From Halalkalibacter alkaliphilus (GTDB lineage Bacteria > Bacillota > Bacilli > Bacillales > Bacillaceae_D), in NCBI RefSeq assembly GCF_023555415.1, contig NZ_JAKRYL010000001.1, forward strand, positions 1 to 64,000: a DNA stretch of 64,000 nt. The letters are read 5' to 3'. Position numbers and translations under genes: made by a program. Positions 1-8,943 of this stretch are shown here, piece after piece. Every line of letters begins with the position of its first letter. Positions within the stretch are counted from its first letter, which is position 1. Under the pieces are notes generated by a model, which saw only the letters and a list, made by a program, of their open reading frames with translations, ran no database searches and had not been told where the DNA came from.

Positions 1-19
1 AAAAATTACCCATTTTCAG

Positions 20-60
20 ATTTTTTGAGTCAATAGACGGAATATCTCCATCTATTTAAG
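20..60. repeat. REP-like palindrome beside the endonuclease gene
   Basis: The segment AATAGACGGAATATCTCCATCTATT forms an imperfect palindrome with CGGA and TCCG-like arms just downstream of the endonuclease gene. Related GCGGA...TCCG motifs occur three times at 34460-34605 beside the degenerate second copy of the gene. The homology runs off the left edge of the window. This could be a terminator or a REP-type element linked to the nuclease. Confidence 0.4.
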
Positions 61-109
61 CTATTTTTAATGCTAATTACTAAATAAAAGAAATTTCTAC
101 TTTTATTTA

Positions 110-772
110 TCAGATCGGGTTCTTAAGCTGATCCCCCAGCCGATAAGAGCGGACCCTCACGACCCCAGATGCAGGAATCAGCATCTTTTTATCGACTAGT
201 TGAGAAAGCACTTTTTTTACCGTCTTGTCACTTAGCTTCAAATACTTCTGGACTTCTATAGGGGATATGGCTTCTCCTTTTCGAATCGCTAGACGCAGCA
301 CTTCCTTTTCTACTAAGGATAAAGTGGTCAGGTCCAGTTCATCCCCCAGCCATCGGCCAATCACTTGCTGAACAATTTGTTGGCATCGACGAGGCTTCTC
401 TTTAACTTGGTCATAAGAAAAGCGTATCACGGTCCATCCGTCAATCACCAACTGGTTTTGACGTTCTAGGCTGTCGGAAAATTGCCATCTGCTTATCTCC
501 TTTAAATGAGGGCCATATCCATCAATCTCAAAGCAAATTCGAATGGTGGGCCGGATATAAGCAAAATCCAAATACCTTGTACCATCTTTGAAATCATTGA
601 CTTCATATTCTGGATACAGATACCGAAAATGGTGAAATAAAGGCCACCACACTTCCTTCAAAAACAACATTTCAGCATGTTTGTGACCCTCTTGTAAACG
701 CCGCAACCGTTCACCGGTTCTTGCCTGCAAGTGAGCATTTATAAAGATCTGGTATTCTTCTTCAAATCCCAT
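110..772 (-). CDS. endonuclease-like protein (DUF559/Vsr-like fold) with C-terminal winged helix
   Basis: The middle of the protein reads as a very-short-patch-repair or DUF559-like nuclease core: an acidic strand around CFEIDGYGPH, then RQNQLVIDGWTVIRFSYDQV, the usual E/D...W.V.RF pattern. The last 65 residues look like a winged helix (LSDKTVKKVLSQLVDKKML). DNA cutting is inferred from the fold and not shown. An ATG at 781 exists, but AGGAGA nearly abuts it; the ATG at 772 has a normal spacer and is preferred. A deleted second copy of this gene plus its downstream flank lies at 34545-34800, so the unit has been duplicated within the genome. The function of the family in Bacillaceae is not known to me. 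Confidence 0.6.
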   Translation of the reverse strand: MGFEEEYQIFINAHLQARTGERLRRLQEGHKHAEMLFLKEVWWPLFHHFRYLYPEYEVNDFKDGTRYLDFAYIRPTIRICFEIDGYGPHLKEISRWQFSDSLERQNQLVIDGWTVIRFSYDQVKEKPRRCQQIVQQVIGRWLGDELDLTTLSLVEKEVLRLAIRKGEAISPIEVQKYLKLSDKTVKKVLSQLVDKKMLIPASGVVRVRSYRLGDQLKNPI

Positions 773-781
773 AGCATCCAT

Positions 782-1399
782 TCTCCTATCTAATGGTCAT
801 GTCTTTTGCCATTTAATCGATACTCTTCATAGGATAAATATTAATTTTCAGGTAGGTTGCCAAATAGTAAGAAAGATCGAAAACCATGAGCATTTAATCT
901 TTATACATATTCCATGACATGAATGAATCATCTCCATTATCAATTGATTTGAACTCAGGAAAGTTTTTGAAATCAATGAGCGGTAATTCGAGTGAACAGG
1001 AGAATTTATTATGTGTCTTAAATTGGAGGAGCTAATATAATAAGAAAATTAAGGAAGAATTTGAGGGTAGAACTATTTTCAGTTTAATAGAATTCTAAAA
1101 TTTGTCAATAAATTTTCTTTATATTCCGACAATATCCTTTCATTTCTATTTCCGTTAAAAAATTCATTATAATCCAGCCTCAAATATTTTAGTGCCAAAT
1201 GACGGAAAACCTACACTGCTTAAATTGAAAGGATATATACGCTGTCAGTTGATGGCTAACAAGGATTTAGTTCGTCGTTTATATGAAGCGATTGCACCGT
1301 ATGGGTCAAATACGAAAAGACGACCTAAAATTCAATTATACCTCCTACCATAATTCCCCTTCCCCTTAAGTTTTTGCTATACTTTTAGTGAAAGTGTAG
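782..1399. other. gene-poor stretch with a possible gene remnant
   Basis: There is no convincing complete gene in these roughly 600 bases. A frame on the plus strand is open from 1159 to the stop at 1351-1353 (about 64 codons, internal ATG at 1252). It ends in a basic, plausibly protein-like stretch (DLVRRLYEAIAPYGSNTKRR) but has no ribosome site and I do not recognise it. It may be the 3-prime remnant of a lost gene. The rest is AT-rich. Confidence 0.3.
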
Positions 1400-1408
1400 G
1401 TGATAACG

Positions 1409-2098
1409 TTGTTTAAGATATTATTAATCGAAGATGATGCTACTCTATTTAAAGAGATGAAAGACCGGCTTATAGACTGGGATTATAAAGTGTATGGGGT
1501 TGAAAACTTTCAAAATGTCATGGAGAGCTTTGCTCGGATCCAGCCAGATTTAGTGATTATCGATATTCAGCTTCCTAAATATGATGGTTTTCATTGGTGC
1601 CGCATGGTCCGTGAACATTCGAATGTTCCGATTGTCTTCTTATCTTCACGCGATCATCCTACAGATATGGTGATGTCGATGAATTTAGGTGCAGATGATT
1701 TCATTCAAAAGCCCTTTCACTTTGAAGTGCTAATTGCAAAAATCCAAGCCATTTTGCGTCGCGTATATAACTACAGTACCACCACTTCGGACCTGAAGAC
1801 GTGGATGGGTGCAACGATTGACTTGGAGAGAAACCGTGTATCAAATGAAAAGGGAATGATCGATCTTACTAAAAATGAAATATTTATCTTGAAGCTGCTT
1901 GTTGAACGTAAAAATAAAATTGTCAGCCGAGAAGATTTAATGAACCTGCTGTGGGATGATCAGCGCTTTATTAGTGATAATACGTTAACGGTGAATGTGA
2001 ACAGGCTTCGTAAAAAACTAGCTGAAATTGGACTTGGAAATGGCATTGAAACAAAAGTTGGGCAAGGATACACCGCTATAGAGCAGGTGGAAAAATGA
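1409..2098 (+). CDS. OmpR-family response regulator, BceR-like
   Basis: Receiver domain (acid pocket IEDD near the N-terminus, phospho-acceptor Asp in LVIIDIQLPKYDG at about residue 52) followed by an OmpR-type winged helix (LTKNEIFILKLLVERKNKIVSRE). It lies directly before a BceS-type kinase with a 4-bp overlap and before a BceAB-type transporter, so it should activate that transporter when peptide antibiotics are sensed. An in-frame GTG lies at 1400. TTG at 1409 is chosen because AGGTG sits six bases upstream and the protein then begins MFKILLIEDD, as family members do. Which paralogue (Bce, Psd or Yxd) it matches cannot be told. Confidence 0.88.
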   Translation: MFKILLIEDDATLFKEMKDRLIDWDYKVYGVENFQNVMESFARIQPDLVIIDIQLPKYDGFHWCRMVREHSNVPIVFLSSRDHPTDMVMSMNLGADDFIQKPFHFEVLIAKIQAILRRVYNYSTTTSDLKTWMGATIDLERNRVSNEKGMIDLTKNEIFILKLLVERKNKIVSREDLMNLLWDDQRFISDNTLTVNVNRLRKKLAEIGLGNGIETKVGQGYTAIEQVEK

Positions 2099-3092
2099 TT
2101 AAGGAATTCTTGATGGAGAGAATTAGCTGGATTATGTTGATTGTACTTTTGCAGCTACTTGCTTTACTACTTGCATACTTAGACCCCTCTCTTTCTCTTG
2201 ACTCTATGTTCTATTATGTATTACTATCACTCGTTATCTCTTCCCTGTTTGTCGTTATTCGCTATTTTAAAGAGACGTCATTTTTTAAAGAGCTTGACTT
2301 ACGGGATTCTACGACTGATATTACAAGTCTTCCTGAACCAAACAGCCCATTTGAATCATTCATTTACAAGCAGATCACCTCTTCAATCGAACAGTTAGAA
2401 AAAAATGCCTCAACAAAACAGCTTCTCTTTGAACAAGAGAAGGACGAGCTACTTACTTGGATTCATGAAGTGAAAACCCCATTAACAGCTCTGCAATTAA
2501 TCATTGACCGTACGGAAGATCATCAATTAAAATCCGAGCTCATTCATGAATGGTTAAGAATCCACTATTTGCTTGATCAACAGTTGCATCAGAAACGTAT
2601 ACCTTTCATTGAAAATGATTTGTTCATTGAAAACGTAGAACTAGAGTCACTTCTTTATAGTGAAATTCGTACGTTGCGGTCTTGGTGTTTAAAAAAGGGA
2701 ATTGGCTTTGATGTAGAATTAGATTCAACACATGTACTCACTGATGCGAAATGGCTGTCCTTTATCCTTCGTCAGCTTTTAACAAATGCTGTTAAATACA
2801 GCAAAGAAGGTTCTGAAATTTCGATCCAATCGGCGGATCAAATGGGACAAACGATCCTAAAAGTAGCCGATAATGGCCGCGGAATAGACCCGCGTGATTT
2901 GCCAAGAATCTTCGATAAAGGCTTTACAAGCATCAGGACCAACATGCTACAGGCATGGGTTTATACTTAGCAAAAAAGGCTGCCACCCCACTTGGCATTC
3001 ACATTTCCGTTCGGTCAACTATTGGCAAAGGGACAACCTTTACCCTTACCTTCTCAAAAGAGAATCGATTTCTCCAGATACAAGGCGTGTGA
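2095..3092 (+). pseudogene. BceS-like intramembrane-sensing histidine kinase, frameshifted near the C-terminus
   Basis: Short kinase of the BceS type: two N-terminal membrane helices (about residues 11-29 and 37-56) with almost no extracellular loop, HisKA motif TWIHEVKTPL with His124, N-box LLTNAVKYS, G1 box DNGRGID and F-box FDKGFTS. The reading frame then breaks near 2940-2943 and runs into a stop at 2970. In the next frame the missing end continues perfectly as HATGMGLYLAKKA to a stop at 3090-3092, so one base has been lost (or is a sequencing error). As written, the product lacks the G2 box that forms the ATP lid and should be inactive. These kinases sense through the partner BceAB transporter. 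Confidence 0.85.
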
Positions 3093-3103
3093 CAAAAATG
3101 TCA
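3090..3103. promoter_or_regulatory. BceR-type operator upstream of the ABC transporter genes
   Basis: TGACA-N4-TGTCA is a perfect inverted repeat with the spacing of the known BceR-family binding site (TNACA-N4-TGTNA). It overlaps the stop codon of the repaired kinase frame and lies about 90 bp before the transporter ATPase gene, where such operators are found. The downstream core promoter is not clear to me. Confidence 0.65.
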
Positions 3104-3195
3104 CTCGCTTTTGCTGTTTTGTTAGGATAATCAAAGGACTTCATGGACAGGAATAGATAAAATAGGGGTATCTTAACAGTTGGAGGAACTTTTCT

Positions 3196-3957
3196 ATGAA
3201 TATACTTGAAGCTAGAAAAATCCATAAAAGCTACGGAAATAAATTCACGAGACAAGAGGTCTTAAAGGGGATTGATATTAGTATTAATAAAGGGGAATTT
3301 GTTACGATCATGGGTGCATCAGGATCGGGCAAAACAACTCTTCTAAATGTGTTATCAACGATTGACCGACTAAGCCACGGTTCCTTAAAAATCGAAGGTG
3401 AAGAACTAACGAAAAGCAAAGAAAAGAAGCTCGCGGAATTTAGAAAGCATCATTTAGGGTTTATCTTTCAAGACTATAATTTACTTGATACGTTAACAGT
3501 AAAAGAAAATATCTTACTCCCCCTCTCGATCACAAATACTGCCAAAAAAGAAGCACTAGAGAAATTTGAAATGGTCGCAGCAGACCTTGGAATTAAAGAG
3601 ATAGCCGATAAATACCCCAATGAAATATCAGGCGGCCAAAAACAAAGGACATCTGCGGCGAGAGCCTTCATTCACGAGCCAAGTATCATATTTGCTGATG
3701 AGCCAACTGGTGCCCTTGATTCAAAAGCAGCGTCTGATTTACTAGGTAAATTAAGCACTTTAAATGAAAAACGTAACGCAACCATAGTGATGGTTACTCA
3801 CGACCCTGTTGCAGCAAGCTACAGCAGCCGTGTTATCTTTATAAAAGATGGTCAAATCTATACCCAATTGAACAAAGGAGAAGAAAGCCGCAACACATTC
3901 TTAAAGGATATTATGAAGACTCAAGGAGTATTAGGCGGGGTGCACTATGAGCATTAA
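3196..3957 (+). CDS. bceA: BceA-type ABC transporter ATPase (antimicrobial-peptide detoxification)
   Basis: MacB/BceA-class ATPase of 253 residues. Visible motifs are Walker [14 protein letters not shown]-loop [10 protein letters not shown], signature ISGGQKQR and Walker [13 protein letters not shown]. It powers the neighbouring BceB-like permease, which removes peptide antibiotics such as bacitracin from their lipid-cycle targets and also acts as the sensor for the BceS kinase. The start follows a GGAGG site. It overlaps the permease gene by 11 bp, so the two are translationally coupled, and it lies downstream of the BceR-type operator. The actual peptide substrate cannot be inferred. Confidence 0.92.
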   Translation: MNILEARKIHKSYGNKFTRQEVLKGIDISINKGEFVTIMGASGSGKTTLLNVLSTIDRLSHGSLKIEGEELTKSKEKKLAEFRKHHLGFIFQDYNLLDTLTVKENILLPLSITNTAKKEALEKFEMVAADLGIKEIADKYPNEISGGQKQRTSAARAFIHEPSIIFADEPTGALDSKAASDLLGKLSTLNEKRNATIVMVTHDPVAASYSSRVIFIKDGQIYTQLNKGEESRNTFLKDIMKTQGVLGGVHYEH

Positions 3958-5890
3958 TCAGCTTATTATCCGCAGTCTTAAACAGAACCTTAAGAGCTAT
4001 TACTTATATGTGTTTGCTCTCATCTTTAGTGCTGCCCTCTACTTTGCCTTCGTCACCTTGCAATATGATCCTTCAATGGACGGGGCATCCGGGTCGATTA
4101 GAGGATTAGCAGCCATCAGGACAGCATCTGTACTCCTTATCGCGATTGTGACCGTGTTTTTGTTATATGCAAATAATCTATTCATCAAAAGACGTAGTAA
4201 AGAGATTGGTTTATTTCAGCTCATAGGAATGACGAAAAACCGTATTTTCATGATCCTAAGTGCTGAAAACTTACTACTCTATTTTGGCTCACTATTAATC
4301 GGAACGTTTATCGGCTTTGCCATTTCAAAATTAGTAGCCATGATCTTATTTAAAATAACGGGCGTGGATGCCGTTGCCTCTCTCTATTTTTCTGGCCATG
4401 CCTTCATCCAAACATTGCTCGTATTCGGTGGTATCTACCTTTTGATCTCGCTAATGAACTATCTCTTCATTAAGCACCAAAGCATCTTGTCACTATTTCA
4501 TGTGAAGAGCAAAGCTGAAAGCAGAGTGAAAAAGCTTACGATCGTAGAAATCTTGACTGGGATTCTTGGGATACTATTAATTTCGACTGGTTACTATGTA
4601 TCGGCGAGGCTTTTTGATGGGGACTTCGTGTCAATGAACAACCTATTCGTTGCGATGATCTTTATTTTAGCGTCTGTGATTATCGGGACTTATTTGTTCT
4701 ACAAAGGTTCTGTTCGCTTTATTGCCAACATGATTAGAAAAAATAAAGGCGGATACTTAAACATCAATCAAGTAATGTCACTATCTTCAATCATGTTTCG
4801 CATGAAATCAAATGCGATGCTGCTTACAATTATCACCACCGTATCAGCACTTGCAATCGGTCTGCTATCCTTAAGCTACATCTCCTACTATTCAGCTGAG
4901 AGAAATGCGGAGAACGCCGCACCAACTGATTTCGCATTTGTAACAACAGAAGATGCAAAGGCTTTCGGTAAGATATTAAGGGAAAGCGGTATTGCCTACA
5001 GTGAACAAAAGATTGATGTTCTTCAAGTGGAAGTTGATTTAGAAGAGGTTATGGGCAGAGATATAGAGAACTTGCAGTTTGACGGAGGCAAAATGAGAAT
5101 GTCAGTTATTAGTGACCGTCATGTAGAAGACATTGGTGTAAGTCAAGACGAAACGGTATTCTCTGGATTTAGTGATGCGATGAGGATGCTGCTAAACTTG
5201 CAAGATTCAGGAACACTCACCTTCCACGGACTCACGACAACTTTTAGTTTAGAGTATGCAGGATTACTAAATGAGAGTGTGCTGCCTCTATACTTTACGG
5301 GAGGATTGCCTGCAGTGATTGTGAATGAAACGACATTTACAGCGCTCGCTAATGACATAAATCCAGAAATTCAGCTAGACTCATCTATCTATTTTGGCTA
5401 TACATTAGATGATAGAGAAACAGCGGAAGCAGCTGATCAACTTTTTAACAGCATGCCATTTAGTCAAGATTTCGGCAATAGCTCTCAATACTCAGAAGAG
5501 CGCCAACAAAAAATCAATATGGGCCTTATCATGTTTATTGTCGGGTTCCTCGGTCTTACCTTTTTGATCACATCAGGTTGTATCCTTTATTTTAAACAAG
5601 TAGAAGAAGGCGACGAAGAACAATTAAATTACAAAATCCTGCGAAAACTAGGTTTCACTCAAAACGATCTTCTACAAGGGATACTAGGAAAGCAGCTATT
5701 CAATTTCGGTATTCCTCTTGTAGTTGGCCTCCTGCACAGCTACTTTGCCGTCAAATCAGGCTGGTTCTTTTTCGGCACAGAGCTATGGACACCGATGATT
5801 ATTGTCATGGGATTGTATGCAGCACTGTACTCTGTTTTCTGCATTCTGTCTGTGCTTTATTATAAAAAAGTTATTAAGATGTCGATGTGA
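3947..5890 (+). CDS. bceB: BceB-type ABC permease (FtsX family) with large extracellular domain
   Basis: 647 residues, the usual BceB length. One N-terminal helix, then FtsX-type helices (around residues 50-75, 105-135, 150-175), two further helices near 200 and 230, another near 285-310, then a soluble extracellular domain of about 190 residues (roughly 320-515), and three C-terminal helices. The motif [19 protein letters not shown] is the cytoplasmic coupling segment typical of this group. It works with the upstream ATPase and is expected to pass the stimulus to the BceS-like kinase. Since that kinase is frameshifted here, the module may be uninduced or may be driven by another kinase. Confidence 0.92.
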   Translation: MSINQLIIRSLKQNLKSYYLYVFALIFSAALYFAFVTLQYDPSMDGASGSIRGLAAIRTASVLLIAIVTVFLLYANNLFIKRRSKEIGLFQLIGMTKNRIFMILSAENLLLYFGSLLIGTFIGFAISKLVAMILFKITGVDAVASLYFSGHAFIQTLLVFGGIYLLISLMNYLFIKHQSILSLFHVKSKAESRVKKLTIVEILTGILGILLISTGYYVSARLFDGDFVSMNNLFVAMIFILASVIIGTYLFYKGSVRFIANMIRKNKGGYLNINQVMSLSSIMFRMKSNAMLLTIITTVSALAIGLLSLSYISYYSAERNAENAAPTDFAFVTTEDAKAFGKILRESGIAYSEQKIDVLQVEVDLEEVMGRDIENLQFDGGKMRMSVISDRHVEDIGVSQDETVFSGFSDAMRMLLNLQDSGTLTFHGLTTTFSLEYAGLLNESVLPLYFTGGLPAVIVNETTFTALANDINPEIQLDSSIYFGYTLDDRETAEAADQLFNSMPFSQDFGNSSQYSEERQQKINMGLIMFIVGFLGLTFLITSGCILYFKQVEEGDEEQLNYKILRKLGFTQNDLLQGILGKQLFNFGIPLVVGLLHSYFAVKSGWFFFGTELWTPMIIVMGLYAALYSVFCILSVLYYKKVIKMSM

Positions 5891-5984
5891 TAGGCGAAGT
5901 TCTAGGAAGTTGGTTTTAAATTAAATAATTAAAACTCTAATAAGCCTAAAATATAAGATGACACATTATAACTGGTAAAAGAAG

Positions 5985-6028
5985 AAGGATGGGAGGCTGA
6001 ATTATATGGCTTACCTATCCTTTTTTTG
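5985..6028 (+). terminator. terminator after the BceAB-like operon
   Basis: An imperfect stem (AGGATGGGAGG pairing with CTTACCTATCCT) is followed directly by a run of T, as for a Rho-independent terminator reading rightwards. Confidence 0.6.
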
Positions 6029-6173
6029 TTTTAGTTTAGCATTAATTACAAAAGGCTTGTTAAACTCTACTGCACCGCTCTCTACTAAGAAGCAATTCTT
6101 TCTTGACTGTTTTTTTCTATACATACAAACGAGCGATTTTTAAATAAAGAAGAATTCATAAGCTCTCCTTGCA

Positions 6174-6424
6174 TTATTGTTTTAAGTAATGATCTAATTC
6201 CTTGAAAAGCAATTTTATTACATTTGCGTTCAGAGAATACTTCGTTCCATTCATTTCAACTAATATAGCTGCACGTAATATTTTTAGATGATGATGAATC
6301 GTCGTTTTTCCCATATTTAATATCTCTGAAAGTTCTTGTAACGAACAGTCATTTTCCGATAACAACTTGACTATTCGAAGCCTTATTTCATCTCCTAATG
6401 ATTGATATAAAAAAACGTATTTTG
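6174..6424 (-). pseudogene. C-terminal wHTH fragment of a long ArsR-type regulator
   Basis: The frame encodes a clear ArsR-like winged helix: SLGDEIRLRIVKLL, then LQELSEILNMGKTTIHHHLK, ending LLFKELDHYLKQ. In the Bacillus proteins this resembles, the domain sits at the end of a regulator of more than 300 residues. Here the frame runs upstream only to a stop at about 6430 and has no credible start; the TTG at 6365 would cut off the first DNA-binding helix. I read it as the surviving 3-prime end of a truncated gene. A 13-bp perfect inverted repeat (6412-6451) sits exactly at the broken end. Confidence 0.65.
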
Positions 6425-6451
6425 ATTATTAAAGAAACCAAAATACGTTTT
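6412..6451. repeat. 13-bp perfect inverted repeat at the broken end of the ArsR fragment
   Basis: AAAACGTATTTTG (6412-6424) and its reverse complement (6439-6451) flank a 14-base loop. It coincides with the point where coding similarity of the ArsR-type fragment ends, so it may mark the deletion or insertion boundary, or be a terminator. Confidence 0.6.
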
Positions 6452-6626
6452 CTGTCAGTTATAATTTATCCATTTCTTATATAAGTTACCTGCTCGTCAC
6501 CTTAAGTGAATTTATTCAAAATATCATGGATCTTCATAAACATTAATACCAATTGGGACAATACTGAAGGGAGTTTTGTTTAGCCAAATTCAAATTTCTT
6601 CCCTGTTGAAGCACTTTTGGTTACAT

Positions 6627-7421
6627 CTACTCTCTTGAAAAATCAGGTTTTACAGCTTTAAGTAAAACTGACTCTCCCATAAACGAATAAACCTTTCCAC
6701 TTTCTATCACTATCCTAAACTTATCGTGAAACTCATTGGTAGTACTTAATATGAAGTCAGACAAACCATTTTTTTTGTCTTCTAAAACATTCATACGATT
6801 GCACCAATCATCAAATACAAATGTCTTCGGAAAACGATACATTTCTTCTATTTCAAAACCTGATTCCTCTAACATCTTAATCCATTCTGACTTCTTCCAA
6901 GCACGATGGTGACTGAAATCTCGCTCTTTTTCCACTTTATTATAGAAAGTATCTAAAATATCTTTTTCAGGTGATACATTATCAATCAATAAAAATTGAC
7001 CACCTTTTTTTAAAACTCGATACGCTCCTTTGACAAAAGATTCAGGGTTCGGGAAGTGATGTGCAGCAATCCTACAAGTGACAATATCGAACTGTTCTTC
7101 AAAAAACGGTAATCGTTCTGCATCTCCTTGAACGAAATCTACATTTTCGACGCCATTTCCTTCAATAAATTTTTTAGCTGCAGTAAGGATCTCACTTGTT
7201 AAATCAAAGGCTACTACTTTTTTAGACAAAGGTGCAAGTGCATTCGCAACATGCCCTCCACCTGTAGCAATATCTAGGATTTCTGCTTCTGCTTTTCTAT
7301 CAGCGATCTCGACTAATTTTGCTAAATCATTTCCTTTTGCATGCAATGAACTAGTAACATAGCTTTCTGCACTTTTCCCAAATTGTGATTGTACATCTAT
7401 TTTTGTATTCTTCGTAGCCAT
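6627..7421 (-). CDS. class I SAM-dependent methyltransferase (UbiE/YcgJ-like)
   Basis: Rossmann methyltransferase of about 264 residues. Motif I is ILDIATGGGHVANALAP, followed by the acidic ribose-binding strand VVAFDLT, the adenine-binding VQGDAERLPF, and motif IV FDIVTCRIAAHHFPNPESF, as in Methyltransf_11/UbiE relatives. The substrate is unknown; Bacillus relatives such as YcgJ are also uncharacterised. GTG at 7430 is possible, but AAGGAG is correctly spaced for ATG at 7421. It stands alone between the ArsR-type fragment and the carboxylate operon. Confidence 0.85.
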   Translation of the reverse strand: MATKNTKIDVQSQFGKSAESYVTSSLHAKGNDLAKLVEIADRKAEAEILDIATGGGHVANALAPLSKKVVAFDLTSEILTAAKKFIEGNGVENVDFVQGDAERLPFFEEQFDIVTCRIAAHHFPNPESFVKGAYRVLKKGGQFLLIDNVSPEKDILDTFYNKVEKERDFSHHRAWKKSEWIKMLEESGFEIEEMYRFPKTFVFDDWCNRMNVLEDKKNGLSDFILSTTNEFHDKFRIVIESGKVYSFMGESVLLKAVKPDFSRE

Positions 7422-7605
7422 CTCTTCCACTCCTTAAAGTATTAAATAAACAAAAAAAGAATTGTCAAAAAACACTTGACAGATTTGAATGAAAATAACT
7501 AAAGGCAAATTTGCTTTATATGTTTTAAGTTCCTACTATTATGATAACTTCGCTCAGCCCTACTGGAATCGAATGACAAGTAGCATGAATAAAATCTATC
7601 ATTCT

Positions 7606-8475
7606 CTATAACATATATTTAACTTCCATCTTTTTAATATCATCCAATTTCGTAAGACGATTTCGTTCTTTCATAGTGATAATCTCATTCATAAAATGAT
7701 AAGTCGTATTTTCTTTCTTTAAGCTGTATAATGCTTCCTGCATCGCTTTAATAGCTCTTCTTTGTAAAAAGTTCGCATAGAGAACAATCTTAAAATTCAT
7801 TTTTTCTAATTCCTCATTGTGCACAATTGGTGTTTTCCCGTGCTCAACCATATTTGCAACTTGAGGTACCCCATGTAACCTCGAGGTGATTAATTTCATT
7901 TCATCAATCGACTCCGGCGCTTCAATAAATGTAATATCCGCTCCCGCCTCAATATAATGTTCTGCTCTTTCAATGGCAGCTTCAATGCCATTTATTGATC
8001 TTGCATCGGTCCGGGCAATAATTTTAAAATGTGGGTCCTTGCGCGCGTCTACTCCAGCTTTAATTTTATTTACCATTTCTTCAGTAGGAACAATTTGTTT
8101 CCCATCAAAATGTCCACATTTTTTCGGGGTGATTTGGTCTTCTAATTGAATGGCAGAGACGCCCGCTTTTTCAAACTCTTTCACTGTTCGAATCAAATTA
8201 ACAGCATTTCCGAATCCTGTATCACCGTCAGCGATAACAGGAATTTCTACGGCATCACATATATATTTAACTTGATCTATCACTTCTTTAAAAGAAAGTA
8301 AACCTACATCCGCTAAACCAAGCATCGAATTAGAAAGACCTGCCCCAGTCACATAAACAACTGGGAACCCTGCCTCTTCAATGAGTCGAGCCGTTATCGC
8401 ATTAGCTGCCCCTGGAGCCACAAGTAAATCTGACTGGTCGCTAACCATGCGATGAAACATTTGATTTCTATTCAT
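7606..8475 (-). CDS. isocitrate lyase / PEP mutase superfamily carboxylate lyase
   Basis: Beta-barrel lyase of the PrpB / 2,3-dimethylmalate lyase branch. Visible features are the N-terminal PGAANAITARLIEEAGF, the Mg-binding IADGDTGFGN, the catalytic loop KKCGHF with its Cys, and IARTDAR. These enzymes cleave or rearrange short 2-hydroxy di- and tricarboxylates. It is the last gene after tctC-tctA-tctB (27-bp gap), so it probably acts on whatever the Tct system imports. A GTG 18 bases upstream is in frame, but AGGTGA is correctly placed for the ATG at 8475. Methylisocitrate, dimethylmalate or oxaloacetate are all possible substrates. Confidence 0.85.
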   Translation of the reverse strand: MNRNQMFHRMVSDQSDLLVAPGAANAITARLIEEAGFPVVYVTGAGLSNSMLGLADVGLLSFKEVIDQVKYICDAVEIPVIADGDTGFGNAVNLIRTVKEFEKAGVSAIQLEDQITPKKCGHFDGKQIVPTEEMVNKIKAGVDARKDPHFKIIARTDARSINGIEAAIERAEHYIEAGADITFIEAPESIDEMKLITSRLHGVPQVANMVEHGKTPIVHNEELEKMNFKIVLYANFLQRRAIKAMQEALYSLKKENTTYHFMNEIITMKERNRLTKLDDIKKMEVKYML

Positions 8476-8502
8476 GCTCTCACCTAATCTCACTCTTAAT
8501 TA

Positions 8503-8943
8503 TTAAAAAAATGTTAGTAAACTTGATGGCCATTTTAAATCCATAAACCGGCTCATCGCAATTATTACAACAGCTGTTGCACCTGTAGAGAGTAAACACT
8601 TTAATATGCTCATTCTAGCCTCTAACAACAAGAAAACAAAAAGATATATCATACTTGCCGGAACAAAACCAACAACATAAATTAAAACAATGTAGCTGAC
8701 AATCCAACCAACGTATTTTAAAACATTCATAAAGTTTTCATGGAACAATTCTTCATCTTTCGCTTTCTTTAAGGTTACTATCTGCTTAATCGTCGCCACT
8801 ACTGTTAAAATACCTGCTAATAGAGCAATATAAAACGGAAAATAGCTTGCAGTTTCCTGGAACGTTTGGGCTTGAATCATCATCCACAAGAACAAACAGA
8901 ATACAAGAACTAGAAAGAGTAAAGATGCATGGGACTTTTTCAT
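8503..8943 (-). CDS. TctB-like small membrane subunit of a tripartite tricarboxylate transporter
   Basis: 146 residues with four hydrophobic helices (about 7-25, 36-55, 76-97 and 107-140), the layout of the TctB family. Together with TctA it forms the membrane part of a secondary transporter fed by the periplasmic-type binding protein TctC. It overlaps tctA by 4 bp (ATGA), which indicates translational coupling. Sequence conservation in this subunit is low in general, so the call leans partly on context. Confidence 0.83.
   Translation of the reverse strand: MKKSHASLLFLVLVFCLFLWMMIQAQTFQETASYFPFYIALLAGILTVVATIKQIVTLKKAKDEELFHENFMNVLKYVGWIVSYIVLIYVVGFVPASMIYLFVFLLLEARMSILKCLLSTGATAVVIIAMSRFMDLKWPSSLLTFF

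Noticed and set aside
2894-3130. 78-codon plus-strand frame beginning in the kinase gene
   Set aside because: It is not the frame that continues the kinase; the true continuation is the other frame, ending at 3092.
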